A stretch of DNA of 64,000 nt from Siphonodentalium dalli (lineage: Eukaryota > Mollusca > Scaphopoda > Gadilida > Siphonodentaliidae): positions 80,130,705 through 80,194,704 of the forward strand of contig CP136067.1 in the NCBI GenBank assembly GCA_032622095.1, read 5' to 3'. Below are positions 1 through 10,864 of the stretch, in pieces; within the stretch, counting starts at the first letter, position 1; the number at the start of each line of letters is the position of its first letter. The translations under genes and the position numbers were made by a program. The notes under the pieces were generated by a model, which worked only from the letters and a program-made list of their open reading frames with translations, did not search any database and was not told where the DNA came from.

Positions 1-1000
1 GATTTTGATAATCAATAATCGGTCGTCAATAATCAACTATAATCGATTAATTGTACCTAATAACATCAGTGGAAGTATTCTGTAATATGGCATATTGGCT
101 GGGTGCTGGTTAACTGCACTGTGGCAGTACAAATTGAACAATGTATTCAAACAGCACAATTCTCGACAATGTTATGGTTATAATATCTGTGAGTTCATTA
201 GAAAGAACGTAGCTATTAATTTTAGTGTTATGAATAGCCAAACATACAGACAGTATAAAAGTAGGAATGCATGACGGATGGCTGACAGTTCCTAAAAAAG
301 GAAACTATTAGTTTCATCAAACTTCGAGAGCGTAGATAACAATCACAAAGGTGTGCCCCCACCCGCAAATTGCAGGACTCAGAACAAGTTAAGTATTTGG
401 TAATATCGAGTTTCATTCAGCAATCTGTGCATGATCGATACACGATAGCCTGTACTAGTAACATCTAAGTATACTTATACAAACAAAGTATACTCGCAAA
501 TGACATCGCGGAGAACATCGCTGATTAAAATGCCACAGGTTCCCTGGTTTCCAGAAAATGTCAATCAACTCCCCATTGGTTCAATCAGATTCAAGGGCAA
601 GTGCATTCACGGTGCCAGTCGGCACATTTCAAAGATGTAGTGCCGCCTTTCAAGTATAAATATACAATGACGTCGCCATAAGTTCAAAGCTGCAGTGCCG
701 CCAATTTGTAGAATATACAACGACCCGAAGAGTAACCATGTCATCAAATGAACTGCCAACTGTTTGCAACATAAGTTAGTAGTATTCATCTTGTTGGAAT
801 CTCTTTGATATGCGATCAAAGGTTGTTAACCCATCGGTTGTAGATTAAACTGCATGTGTAAAACAAATACGGTATTCAATAATAACCGGCATTTTCCGAT
901 GTCAAAATAAATAATGCAGATTAATCAACGATGGAAATGGTAGTCGATTATCGGCTTTACCAACGGTTCGTAGATTATACGATTAATCATGGCACCCCTA
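1..1000. mobile_element. Terminal part of a hAT-like DNA transposon relic
   Basis: The sequence ends at 1000 with ATGGCACCCCTA. Its complement, TAGGGGTGCCATGATTAATC, looks like a hAT-type terminus. The subterminal DNA at both ends of this stretch is rich in words such as TAATCG/CGATTA (1-55 and 940-990), as expected for transposase-binding subterminal repeats. The opposite terminus is not seen and probably lies before the window. I see no transposase; the short ORFs here are not convincing. The exon at 1076 begins just 75 bases further on. Confidence 0.4.
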
Positions 1001-1075
1001 TTCATAAGTAACTTAGAAAATAACTCTTGAGAAACTCATTCCCAAGAAAGCAAATTGTTCAGGATTATATTTTAG

Positions 1076-1178
1076 GAATGAGTGATGTATCTGTTGCCAA
1101 ACGAATGGCCATGGCAAACTCTGTGAGGTATCTACAGGATGTCAGAATGAAAACACTAAACATGCTCAAGACTGACAG
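1076..1178 (+). CDS. SLC9C1: SLC9C1 exon a: linker after exchanger domain
   Basis: The acceptor is TATTTTAG before 1076 and the donor AG|GTTAGT follows 1178. Phase is 1 in, 2 out. It encodes a basic amphipathic helix containing AKRMAMANSVRYLQDVR and NMLKTD. This resembles the start of the conserved cytoplasmic segment that follows the last exchanger helix in sNHE proteins. The ATG-led ORF that covers it begins upstream in the intron and is not the true start. The previous exon, which must end with a G, lies outside the window. Confidence 0.85.
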
Positions 1179-1426
1179 GTTAGTTGCATTATATACCTTC
1201 CATGTTACACATCTTTCTTTCTTGTTTCAGCTTGCCTCATAGTGATGAGCGAGTAATAGCCTGTTACGTTTTGTGGGCTGTTAATTTTTTAGTAACTTTC
1301 TGTTAATGACATCTATCTCCTCCAAATTTCCATGGACTCTAATATTTGTGAAGTTTTCTGGCTATAATATACCTTTTATCATGATGGAACAGACTTGTTT
1401 TCTGCCTAATTCTCGTTGAGAAGGTA

Positions 1427-1612
1427 CAGTAATACCCTAAGTAATCGACTCTTTAACTACAGCAGAATTATGGGTAACTTTTCAGGATTTAGTTGGAAAT
1501 ATGGCTTGTTGCCATTTATCGGGGAGAGCTTACCGATGAATGGCAACAAGCCATATTTCCGACTAAATCCTGAAAAGTTACCCATAATTCTGCTGTACTT
1601 AGGGCATTACGG
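1427..1612. mobile_element. Fold-back MITE, family A copy 1 (TA target)
   Basis: Two inverted arms of about 80 bases share GTAACTTTTCAGGATTTAGT and TATGGCTTGTTGCCAT. The ends read CAGTAATACCC...GGGCATTACGG and are flanked by TA on both sides. The right arm lacks about 18 bases found in the other copies (25669-25842, 63396-63608). TA target duplication and CAG termini suggest a Tc1/mariner (pogo/Tigger-like) non-autonomous element. No coding capacity. Confidence 0.75.
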
Positions 1613-2188
1613 TATATTGCCACATCATGCTGTTGCCTATTTCTGAAAAGCCAATATTTCAAACAAAAAAACACACCTTTTCAGAGATGTGTGCCCATGT
1701 AGCTTTAGGCCCTGTGAAGATTCGAAGAGTTGCATGGTTTGGTGTCGAATCTCCAATTTGTAGATTTCTAAAATTGGGTTAATCTTGTTCATTTACAAGT
1801 CAAAGCTATATATCTAATTTATCCATGAGTGAAGATCAATGAATGGGGCAACTCCAACATTGTACAGAGAGGTCTCATGTCGATCGACACATATTTCACA
1901 AAAAATATCAGATATTGACACTAACTGATGACCTCAATATCCTCATATCTCTAATATTAGGTCACATTTAATTGAAACAGCCAAGATATAAAGTTACAGT
2001 GATTAACTGTTCTTTCAGTTTCATCATAAGTTTTCGTAACAGGTCTCTGGTTCTGTGCCAAATTCATGGAAACTTATTTAAAAGGTATCCAACGACTTTT
2101 TCATCCTGTGCTGGTCCGGATTCGATTTGGTTTCTGAATGGTGAATTCCCAATTTGTATGTCCCTAAAGTAGCCATTTATTATTTCAG

Positions 2189-2267
2189 GTTTTTAGCAGA
2201 TGCTGATTGGGAAAAAGTGGAAATTGCTTGTGAAATTGAGGATCCATACAAAACTCTGATAGGCGAG
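2189..2267 (+). CDS. SLC9C1: SLC9C1 exon b: linker (DADWEKVEIA...DPYK)
   Basis: The acceptor TATTTCAG precedes 2189 and the donor GAG|GTATAG follows 2267. Phase is 2 in, 0 out. Joined to exon a it completes an Arg codon and gives FLADADWEKVEIA followed by EIEDPYKTLIG, matching the conserved linker motif of SLC9C proteins. No ORF of 60 codons covers it because the exon is only 79 bases. Confidence 0.85.
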
Positions 2268-3245
2268 GTATAGTTGTAGATCTTGCTTGCTTTGTCTATC
2301 TACATAATAATTCACTATTCGAGAATCCATTGTGTTCAATATATGTTTTTTGTTTATGTTCGTTTATTTCTCAAGAAGACAATATTTAACATTTGAGATA
2401 CCTTGTATCTGAAATGTATTCAGTATGATTCTTCATTCAGTTTTAAATTGGTGCAATTTTTGATTTTGTGACCCAGACATCTTGATTTTAAAAGTACTAA
2501 ATCTTTGTCCTTAATAATTCTTCTACTCATCGGCAGTATCGGTCATTTAAAGGCACGGGCGGCGTTCGTTGCAGAAATATTCATATTTGTTCAAATCGCC
2601 ATCAACAGAAGGAATATTAAAACATATATAGTTTTGTTCATATGCCAAACATAATCAGCGCGTAAATAGTATATTGTCGTCAAGACGTACGATTGTGTAT
2701 GTAAACAAGAGCCTGCTCGTGTTACAGAAGTTTTGCTTCTGTTTACATAACACATCGCTCAATTCTATTGGTCACACACAAATGATACAAACGCTCTTTA
2801 TTGTTTCCATATCAGGAAAACAGTAACAAATAACGCTCTTTATGTTTACCATATCCGGATCTATACAAAAGCCAGGTTCTGTAACGTTTTTTGCTTTTGT
2901 TTACATAACAAAGGAAAAATATTTGACAATTGCATACTGTTTATGCCATATTTCTGGTTGGCATAAGAACAAAGTCTGTCTATATTTTACTATTATTTAT
3001 GTTTATGGTGGCTTTTGGCGGAGGTGAATATTTTATCAGCATACCACCGCCAACGCCACCCGTATCTTCAAATTCTGCTAAAAGGAATATTTCCATGTAT
3101 GTTTATATAGACCTACTAATCCTTCTGTTTCTCTGATTATAGTCAAGCCATTTGTACTGGCCATAATTACTGTTATGTTGTCTCATCATTTAGCAAAGTT
3201 TAGAGTGGTTTCCACATGGGTGGGGGACAGAGCTGTTAAGTGAAT

Positions 3246-4245
3246 TAGGCTCCTGCGAATATTCGATATTCGATTCGAGATTCGATTCGAAAGTCAAATT
3301 CGATTCGAATTCGAGTCGAAATTGTCAACTCGAAATTTTGAATATACTTTGACGGAAAAGTAGGCTATTTAAGGACAAGTACACATGTCGATCTTAGCTG
3401 TTTGTGGCATTTAATTCCAGAAAATTATGTATATATGCACATTATAATTCTTATTGTACATAGCCAACAATTAGCCATGATAGGACTGACTAAATACGTC
3501 TGAATTATATAGCTTTAAAATGGTAGCAAAAGCTAGCAGATAGCCAATGGACCGACGACGCGGAAAATTATAATAGCTATGAGACTGGGCTACCGATAGC
3601 GTTATCCATCGTCTATTCGATTCCGCGTTATGTAATATGGGTGAGAATGTAAACAACACATGTTCCTGGTGTTGAAAAGTGCATTTTTGGCACTGTTCTC
3701 TTTTGAGGTTGACTTTCAGTTTCGGAGTTTTCTTTTACAATGGACAAAATGTCGTCCATCATTCATGTTTATTTTAAACATGATAAAGCTGCAGGCACGT
3801 GTGATGAATGCAACATGCATGGTGTATAAATCTCAAGCATCTGGGACAATGACCCATCTATGGAATCATCTGTTCAAGAAGCATCAACCAATACATGAAG
3901 AGGCTACACTGAGACTGTTGTTGCGTCTTCAAGTTTATAACAACGGGTGTTTCCGAATGCCGATTTGCAATTTTGCATGTACATGCAAACTGTAGAAATT
4001 TCGTGTGATTTTAGTTTGATAATCCGTTTAGTGGTAATATATTAATCGTTGTGATGGCCACATAAGTTCTGATGGAACTTCATGCATGTAGTTCATAGAA
4101 CGTTTCGCAAATAATCTAATCGTTGACAAAATATACCTAATTGAGAATGCAACACACAGATATGATTCAATTCGATATTCGATTCGATTTCGTGAATTCG
4201 ATTCGATATTCGATTCGATCAAAATATCCAATTCGCAGGACCCTA
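3246..4245 (+). mobile_element. hAT-like non-autonomous transposon with decayed BED-finger ORF
   Basis: The termini are inverted: TAGGCTCCTGCGAAT at 3246 and ATTCGCAGGACCCTA ending at 4245. Both are followed inwards by arrays of ATTCGATTCGA words. Between them, 3740-3905 encodes pieces of a BED-type zinc finger: a C-x2-C part with VYFKHDKAAGTCDEC in one frame, and the continuation with SGTMTHLWNHLFKKH in another, so at least one frameshift separates them. BED fingers are the usual N-terminus of hAT transposases. The catalytic DDE/hATC part is missing. I could not find a clean 8-bp target duplication. Confidence 0.6.
3740..3905 (+). pseudogene. Broken BED zinc-finger fragment of hAT transposase
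   Basis: The ATG at 3740 opens a short frame that carries the first Cys pair (TCDEC). The His pair (HLFKKH) is in a different frame of the same strand, with a frameshift near 3815. Ligand spacing and the aromatic VYF before the first Cys fit a BED finger. It lies inside the inverted-terminus element at 3246-4245 and cannot make a functional transposase. Confidence 0.5.
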
Positions 4246-4749
4246 GTTTCACAGATTGTCCTTGAGACTCCCGGATTGCCACGGCAATTCCGCAAATACG
4301 GATAGCCCCCAATATCTCCCGGATTCAGCAAAACCCCGCATTCAAATCCCCTAAAAACGATGTTTTCTTATTTTTCGAATTCGTGAAATTGACGGGATTT
4401 CCCAAATGACAGGGATTTCCTTATTTCCAGTACCGTAAATACCAACTCATCAACATTCACTGTTGATGTTCCCTCTGATTGAAGACTGATATTAATTTAT
4501 TTTCACACTCTGGTGAAGCACCCACACATAAAAGGGTGTTGTTATAGTATACAATACGTATAATCACAAATGTGCAGCTGTATTGTTAGCCCTCATTGAT
4601 GAACAGTTCTTAGTAACGGATTAGTGGTATGTATTGTGAACGGAACATGTCCATTTCGTTTGCGGGTAAAATTGTAACACGTTGTCAATTTGTACTTTCG
4701 TTTTCACCCATTCATGTCCGGTTGTAACCTTTGTAACTCGGGTTCATTT

Positions 4750-5612
4750 TTACTTATTAGCTCAACTTACTTTGTAAGTTTGAGCTATTGCCATGGTTTG
4801 GCATCCGTCGTCCGTGTGTGCGTGTGTCTGTGTGTCCATCAACAATTTCCTTTGGCGCGGGCTACAGGTCGTACCTTTGATCTGATCTTTATGAGATTTG
4901 TCATGAATGTTGACATTGACATGTAGATGGGAACGAGTCATTTTGGGGTCATTCGGCCAAAAAAACATGGCCGCCAGCAGCCATTTTGGATTTTAATCTT
5001 TGCATGACTAAATCCTTTGGCGCGGGCTACAGGTCGTAGCTTTGGTCGGAACTTCATGAAATTTGTCATAGATGTTAACAATGACATGTAGATGGGAACG
5101 AGGCATTTTGGGGAAAACATGGCCGCTGGCAGCCATCTTGGATTTCAAAATTCAATCCAATGGCGCGGGCTACAGGCCGTACTGTTCATCTGATCATCAT
5201 GAAATATGTCAGAGATGTTAGTATTGACATGTAGATGGGAACGAGTGATTTGGGGTCGTTCGGCCAAAATACATGGCCGCCAGCAGCCATCTTGGATTTT
5301 ACTCTTTGCATGACTAAATCCTTTGGTGCGGGCTACAGGTCATAGCTTTGGTCGGAACTTCATGACATTTGTCTTGGATGTTAACAATGACACGTAGATG
5401 GGAACAATTCCTTTTGGGGTCAATTGGCCAAAAAACATGGCCACCAGCAGCCATCTTGGATTTTACTCTTTGCATGACTAAATCCTTTGGCACAGGTTAG
5501 ACATTTCAATCAGCACCTTTCCTATTCCTCCATTTACTGTCAACCATTAAATTATACACCTACCTAAGTTGAGCTACAGTGTCATTGACACTTTCATTTT
5601 AAAAGTTTGTGC
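4750..5612. repeat. Dispersed repeat with about four internal 145-165 base units
   Basis: The phrase GGCGCGGGCTACAGG recurs at about 4856, 5020, 5163 and (as GGTGCGGGCTACAGG) 5325. Each copy is followed by a shared stretch containing CATGTAGATGGGAACGA and CATGGCCGCCAGCAGCCAT. The block begins with AGCTCAACTTACTTTGTAAG and ends with CCTAAGTTGAGCTACAGTG, so its edges are loosely inverted. Related sequence recurs at 11090-11180, 13185-13485 and 40740-40900. This style of repeat is common in mollusc genomes. Short ORFs inside it are not genes. Confidence 0.65.
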
Positions 5613-6068
5613 TTCTTAAAATTTGTTAATAAATTGTGGAATGTGTGCATTTCTTTTGGAGGTTAAACAGTAAGACGAGTCCATTTTGTAGTTTATTCCG
5701 ATTTTGTACTTTCGGTTTCGCGCATATCTGGCTGTATCCGGTGAAATTCTGAGTATTTTCACTTAGTTTATACGAAGCGGCTGCTTCTTTCTCTTCAATA
5801 AATGGTGGTATCTCCCACTCACAGCAGCTCTATTACAACTACCAACAGGACATTCGATCATTACCATTGTATTTAGGTAAAAAATAAACACAAACAGAAA
5901 CTCATAACAACTAAGTAATCTTCATCATAAAAATGATTTTTGGAACATGAACATATTTGGGCATTCCTCCCGCAAAAATCTCCCGGATTGACATTTTCAA
6001 AACTTAATAGGTCTGGTTGGATTGGATTCATAAGGCTGTAATTTATATCTGTTCATTTGTTTCTTCAA

Positions 6069-6320
6069 TTAACCCGTTATTTGCCAAATACTATTGATGA
6101 GTAGTTCCCTTAGGAATTTTCCAGATAATAAATTCAACAAATAGACATATTATCGGAACATTTCCTACCAATGAATAGGAATCTTTCTGCACTGCTATCG
6201 TTTTGTCTAGCTGTCTTTTCTGCTTAAATTTCCTTAAAATCCCTCCAGATGATGAATAGACCATTTTTATGTATAATGTTATAACTAAATTGGGAGAATC
6301 CCTTCTGTAAATAAAGTGTT
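6069..6320. repeat. Dispersed MITE-like repeat, family C
   Basis: It begins TTAACCCGTTA at 6069 and includes GATGAGTAGTTCCCTTAGGAA and GGGAGAATCCCTTCTGTAAA. Related partial copies are seen near 8150-8245, 14215-14310, 17010-17237 and 21120-21190, several ending GAAAGGGTTA. The TTAA edges hint at a piggyBac-like non-autonomous family. Boundaries are approximate. Confidence 0.4.
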
Positions 6321-6321
6321 C

Positions 6322-6443
6322 ACTCTTCCATGACTAGAGCTTCCAGAAATTTTGCGAAAAACCCTGTGGCCAATGCATTCTCTTATATATGCGAGGCACA
6401 GGATCTTTAATGTTGCACCAGTGCATCTCCCGTCATGAAAGGG
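6322..6443. mobile_element. Family B MITE fragment (TTAA-flanked)
   Basis: It shares with the copies at 11593, 17290, 40005 and 49340 the end motif TCATGAAAGGG|TTAA and the internal GCATTCTCTTATATATGCGAG. The left side (TTCCATGACTAGAGCTTCC) is the inverted counterpart of the right. TTAA at 6444-6447 marks the piggyBac-like edge. Confidence 0.55.
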
Positions 6444-6451
6444 TTAATTAG

Positions 6452-7701
6452 CCGTGTTCGCGCTGTCGGTGGCCAAATTGGCCAATGGCCAATCATTTTC
6501 GAATTTGGCTAATAAAAATTTCATTTGGCTAAACTTTTGGCCAAATTGTTTTTACCCCAAATGGAGACGGAAAGCATGAAAGTATTTCGTTCTTCGGAAA
6601 TATCGTACCGTAATGGTCCAATAAATATGCAGATTTATTTTTATACGCGGTCGATGACAGACTATATAAAAATGTGTGCCTTAAAGAGAGTTGTTATCAA
6701 GTGAGCTCAATGAATAGGTGAATATGACGCTGTTGTTTTATGGAGTGTTTTTGTAATGTCCAATAAAATGGCAGATCGGAATAGTATCCATCATTCACAT
6801 TCACTGCACATATTCAAACTTCACGAGACAGCAACAGGTAAGCTCTAACATTTAACCAGCCTAATCATCAAAACGCTTAATCTGTACATTGGTTATGTAA
6901 TTTTTTGTTGATTAGGCAGTCTGTAAGATAAAATACCTAACTGCATTGTTCCTTATTGGATGTACAGACGAGCAGTTCTTAACTCAATGGTTACGTAATG
7001 TCTCATAAAGTGCATCCCGTCTGATAACAACCTGGCTTCACATCATAAAAGGTTTGAATACAATAGATATTCATCAGTTATCACCTTACTATATAATAAG
7101 CAATAGTTAGCGACACCTGGTGTCAGCGACATAGAGTTATTGCAATTGTTTTAGCGGATTTATGTGATTATAATTATATAAAAAGTTAGTTTCATGTTTG
7201 CGAATTTTGTTTCAGGTAACAACTCCCATAGTGCATCTGAACAAATGTTGAAGGAGAGTAAAAACATGAAGGAAGTACAAGTAACAACCATAGCCAAAGC
7301 AGAACAGTCCATCGTCTCCGCTGTGAAAAATTTCTGACTTATTTTCTCCGGGCTTTTTGCATATGGTCGAATGTGAAATCGCGCCGTATTTGGATTAATG
7401 ATTTACATGATTTGATATGTCTGTGCGATATAACGCATACCTATGTTCGTATAATATTGTTTTTAAAGTTGTTTTTGTGTTGTTTTAGTTATGTTTTTAT
7501 TCTGAGTAACAAATAAAGTTTAAAACTAATATTTTAGTCATTAATTGTGAAGCGCAGAGAAAATGAGGATTTAATTTGGCCAAAGTTTTTGTTAATTTGG
7601 CCAAAAAACATTTGGCCAAAGTGTTTTTCATTTGGCTGATAAAATTTTAATTTGGCTAAACTTTTGGCCACAAGATTTTTCGGTCCAGCGTGAACACTGT
7701 T
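6452..7701 (+). mobile_element. hAT-like element carrying a small two-exon ORF
   Basis: The ends are inverted: CGTGTTCGCGCTG at the left and the complement CAGTGTTCACGCTG at the right. The right end fits a hAT CAGTG terminus; the left has one base changed. Flanking octamers TTAATTAG and TTTATTAA match at six of eight positions, a plausible decayed 8-bp target duplication. Both edges carry repeated TTTGGCCAAA/TTTGGCTAA words. The interior contains a possible small spliced gene (6756-7337). Confidence 0.5.
6756..7337 (+). CDS. Possible two-exon 67-residue ORF inside hAT-like element
   Basis: Exon 1 runs 6756-6837 and ends CAACAG|GTAAGC. Exon 2 runs 7216-7337 after TTTTGTTTCAG and ends in TGA. 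The split Gly codon joins in frame, giving 67 residues that begin MSNKMADRNSIHHSH and end SIVSAVKNF. Both splice sites are good, and an AATAAA occurs at 7510. I do not recognise the product. It may be the N-terminal remnant of a transposase or a passenger ORF of the surrounding element. No conserved domain is visible, so coding status is uncertain. Confidence 0.3.
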
Positions 7702-7783
7702 TATTAACTTGCGGTAGCTGGAGATGTCAAGATAAATTTCATTGTTATTGACACATTTGTTTTACAAAGATTTCTCATTTCAG

Positions 7784-7930
7784 GATGAATCTGATGAGGT
7801 GACGGATGTTGATATAAAGGTTTGTACAGTTTGTCCAGAGTGTGATACAGCATTGCCTCCACAATACACGAAGAAAGAGATGAACGAGATGACAAACGCA
7901 GCTGTGCTCAGAATGCTCAAAGCTGAGAAG
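7784..7930 (+). CDS. SLC9C1: SLC9C1 exon c: linker with CxxC motif
   Basis: The acceptor TTTCTCATTTCAG precedes 7784 and the donor AAG|GTGAAG follows 7930. Phase is 0 in, 0 out, 49 codons. It starts with an acidic stretch (DESDEVTDVD), then CTVCPECD, then a charged helix ending RMLKAEK. It continues the cytoplasmic linker between the exchanger and the voltage sensor. The C-x2-C-x2-C arrangement is visible, but I cannot say whether it binds metal. Confidence 0.85.
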
Positions 7931-7970
7931 GTGAAGATAAGAAACTTCACACAGTTATTGTTCACTATTG

Positions 7971-8132
7971 AACCCTTAGAGAGAACGGGGGTATGCTGAA
8001 CTGAATATGATCCCTCAGAGAGAATGGGGGATTGTTGTCTAGAGTGATTAAATATGAACCCTCATAGAGAATGGGGGTTATGCTGGAGTAATTGAATATG
8101 AACCTTTAGAGAGATTGGGGGTATGCTGAAGT
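7971..8132. repeat. Short tandem repeat, about four units near 48 bases
   Basis: Units resemble GAACCCTTAGAGAGAACGGG followed by a GGTATGCTGA-type tail, at about 7971, 8009, 8056 and 8100, with spacing varying from 38 to 48 bases. It lies directly after the donor of exon c, inside the intron. Nothing else is seen in this 539-base intron except a family C fragment near 8150-8245. Confidence 0.5.
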
Positions 8133-8469
8133 AATTATTATCTTTTCATTATTTTCCCTGAACACACCTACAAATGAATAATAGATCATTCCAGTGTTTA
8201 CTTTTATAACTGAATGGGAGAATCCATTTAGTAAAGAAAGGGTTAACTACCATGTGAAGCTGCCGATTACAAGATTTGTCAGACTCATTTTTGTCATAGT
8301 TTTTGCTCTTTATCAATATAGAACTACTCTGTTATGACTACCCATATGTAGCGAAAGTGTTTCTCTTACAATTTTCTACTTCTGTTATCTTTATTTCATC
8401 ATATAATCTAAATAATAGAGCATGCTAATTTATACTTTTAGAACTTTTAAAAATTTACTTTGTCTGCAG

Positions 8470-8567
8470 ATGAGTTATTGGCGACAATTTGAGCAGGGTA
8501 TGCTGTCCCGGGAAGCTGTCAGAAGGTTACAGGAATACACAGAAATAGCAGCTGACACCAGAGGAAA
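8470..8567 (+). CDS. SLC9C1: SLC9C1 exon d: linker helix (SYWRQFEQGMLS)
   Basis: The acceptor TTTGTCTGCAG precedes 8470 and the donor GGAAA|GTATGT follows 8567. Phase is 0 in, 2 out. It encodes SYWRQFEQGMLSREAVR and LQEYTEIAADTRG, matching the family pattern in which a W-x2-x-E-x-G helix is followed by an ADTKG-type turn before the voltage sensor. The open frame runs on past the donor for about 80 codons, but the consensus donor and the phase of exon e place the end here. Confidence 0.88.
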
Positions 8568-9730
8568 GTATGTGCAGTTGATTAGTGCAACTACAAATAT
8601 GGGATGGGGACGTTATATGCATATTCTTAAATATATTGAATTTGAATGCCTCTTCCAAATATATAAAAGATGCAGTTACAACCTGCAGTATTGCTTTTCG
8701 CAATTTACAAACAGAACAGCCATTCTAATGATGACAAGAACTCTTCAGCCTCAACTCATGACGGCTTCAAACAAGTTTGCTTTTATTATTTCATTCTTCA
8801 ACATTTGTATATACTAGTAATACTGAAAATAACTCTAGTGCATGTAACAATCACGTTTTTGACTAATTCAGTTAGGCAATTGAGGTATTGAAGCACATGT
8901 AAATCTACGAATAGCCAGGATGTTCACAATTGGGAGGTGTCGACTGGTATTGAAATTCAATAGGATCTTTGATAGATACGGTACCATACCATACAATTTC
9001 ATAGACCCGTATACCGGGACTGTACAATGATGTCGCCGACCAGGACACTTACCTTGATAACTATTCCATTGGCATTTCAGTCTATTAATCCAACATATGT
9101 GGTGAAGAGTTACTTAAACATTGTCGCTCTAAAGCCAGAAAACCACCCTCAAAATGGTAGCAATCGATACATTAACATAATATGAAGTCGCTCAAGAGGG
9201 CTGACAGCCAAGTAACGTAATTTGCCAGGGGCTCGGCATTGAATTAACATTTTTCTTGTGAACACATATTTTGTTAATACATGTAGCTGGAAACCTAGTA
9301 TTATAGTTAAGATGCATTGATTCATGTTATACTATCTCCCTATAAAGGGAACATTGGGAAATACATTCTGGTCTCTTTTCTTGGCCACTGCTTTGGTGAT
9401 TTATTCAATGGATAACTGTACACGTCAATGTTTTGTTTTACTAACTGTAGTTACCTATGTATTTATTTCATAAAAAGAATTATTACATGCTTGTTCCCAG
9501 AAGTACAGTGTTTATTGCTCTTCCATATTCACAAATACGTATGGAGCGTACGTTCCATACGCATCTTATTGACGTAAAATGACATACATGACGTTCGCCT
9601 CAACCATTAAACCGGAACTATAAAATAAAAGCATCATCACACATGACAAAATACGCCCTCTATGTGCCTAAATAAACCTTCTAAGTCTGTATTTTTAATG
9701 CAGGGATTATAGGACGCGAAGCGTGTAATA

Positions 9731-9886
9731 AACACAGAACGACGTGATGTGTAAATGGGTTTGTCGATACTCGTGCTGTCGCGGAAGGATAGAACTCGAG
9801 GTGCAAGTGTCTCTCGTTCTATCCTTCCGCGACAGCACTTGTGCCGTATCGACAAACCCATTTACACATCTTGTCGTTCTGTGTAT
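9731..9886. repeat. Long imperfect inverted repeat (hairpin/MITE) next to exon e
   Basis: The left arm (9731-9795) contains GTGTAAATGGGTTTGTCGAT and GCTGTCGCGGAAGGATAGAA. The right arm (about 9815-9886) contains the complements. The loop is about 20 bases, and a few mismatches and a short insertion interrupt the stem. It ends 22 bases before the acceptor-to-exon junction of exon e, so it could affect splicing. The superfamily is not identifiable. Confidence 0.7.
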
Positions 9887-9908
9887 ATATGGCATCAATA
9901 TTTTTCAG

Positions 9909-9969
9909 AACCGTCCACATTGAAGAAATCATGGTTGACTGGCGTGTCCCATCATTTTATATCAAAGTG
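9909..9969 (+). CDS. SLC9C1: SLC9C1 exon e: 61-base micro-exon
   Basis: The acceptor ATATTTTTCAG precedes 9909 and the donor GTG|GTAAGT follows 9969. Phase is 2 in, 0 out. It resolves an otherwise impossible junction: exon d ends in phase 2 and exon f begins in phase 0, and a direct join hits a stop. The encoded HIEEIMVDW and RVPSFYIKV fit the family segment just before the voltage sensor, where a DDLxxYWxVxxxY-type motif is expected. It is too short for ORF scanning and its frame differs from the longer ORF overlapping it. Confidence 0.85.
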
Positions 9970-10222
9970 GTAAGTGAGATTAAACATTAACTTGTCTTAC
10001 TCGACTCAACTACACAAACTTTATGTTCACATCTTCCCTGTACTGGTAATAAGATTATTCAAATTGCTGATATTTATGGAAACTGTTTACAGCTGACCTA
10101 ATTACATAGTTTCGTATTGTGCACATGCTATGTGATGTCATGCGATGTGTTAATTCTTTGTTAAAAATAATTTAGCAACATAAACAAAATTTGAGTAAGC
10201 AGATCTAAAAGATTGCAAGTTG

Positions 10223-10437
10223 TTAACCCTTTCAGTGCCAAGTCCGATTTTTGTATCAACCCATATTTCCTTGATCATTTTTCAAATTTATTGATTATAA
10301 TAATGTGATACATTGATGGAAAGAGCTCTAAGAGCTCTTTCCATCAATGTATCACATTATTATAATCAATAAATTTGAAAAATGATCAAGGAAATATGGG
10401 TTGATACAAAAATCGGACTTGGCACTGAAAGGGTTAA
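10223..10437. mobile_element. Perfect 215-bp palindrome, piggyBac-like fold-back MITE
   Basis: Two 107-base arms are exact reverse complements around a single central base (10330). The outermost four bases are TTAA on each side, followed inwards by CCCTTTCAGTGCC and GGCACTGAAAGGG. TTAA targets and CCCTTT termini are hallmarks of piggyBac-superfamily elements, so this is best read as a fold-back piggyBac-like MITE. By eye I found no mismatch between the arms. An inverted-duplication artefact of assembly is possible but less likely given the TTAA edges. Confidence 0.8.
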
Positions 10438-10864
10438 AACTAAATATAGACATGACCAATGGGTGGAATCCCGAGACAAAAATTAACAGCATTGATTATA
10501 CATCAATCTGAATTTAAGTTAATAATCATCATCAATCTGTAATCTTCATAACTTACCATTAAGTAGCCAATCAAAACTCGAAGAATTCATTTATACCGCA
10601 CGCATGTGCTTCACAAACAGAATAGTAGCCAAACCATGTCGGCAACCATGATCTCTTTGAGACAATTATCAAATGCAGCGCACAGTTATCGCCAATTGAA
10701 ACAGTTTCATGACTGCATATATATATCTTTTTTCAGTGATGTATTTTTCTGTGAATGTGTACCAAAACACTATTGTTATATGGAGTCTAGTGATCGTATG
10801 GCTTACCTCCAACAAATCTATTCATCAGAATTGGACATCAGACGAATGTGCCTCCAGATACATC

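Noticed and set aside
3660-3995. 111-codon ORF taken as a gene
   Set aside because: Only its middle part resembles the end of a BED finger, and the finger start is in another frame, so it is a decayed transposase fragment.
8568-8817. Read-through of exon d (frame continues to 8817)
   Set aside because: A consensus donor (GTATGT) at 8568 and the phase of the next exon show that the open frame beyond it is intronic.
10737-10853. Candidate SLC9C1 exon after TTTTTTCAG at 10736 (frame DVFFCECVPKHYC)
   Set aside because: It has no GT donor in a fitting place, does not resemble the family, and the micro-exon at 9909-9969 already completes the frame.
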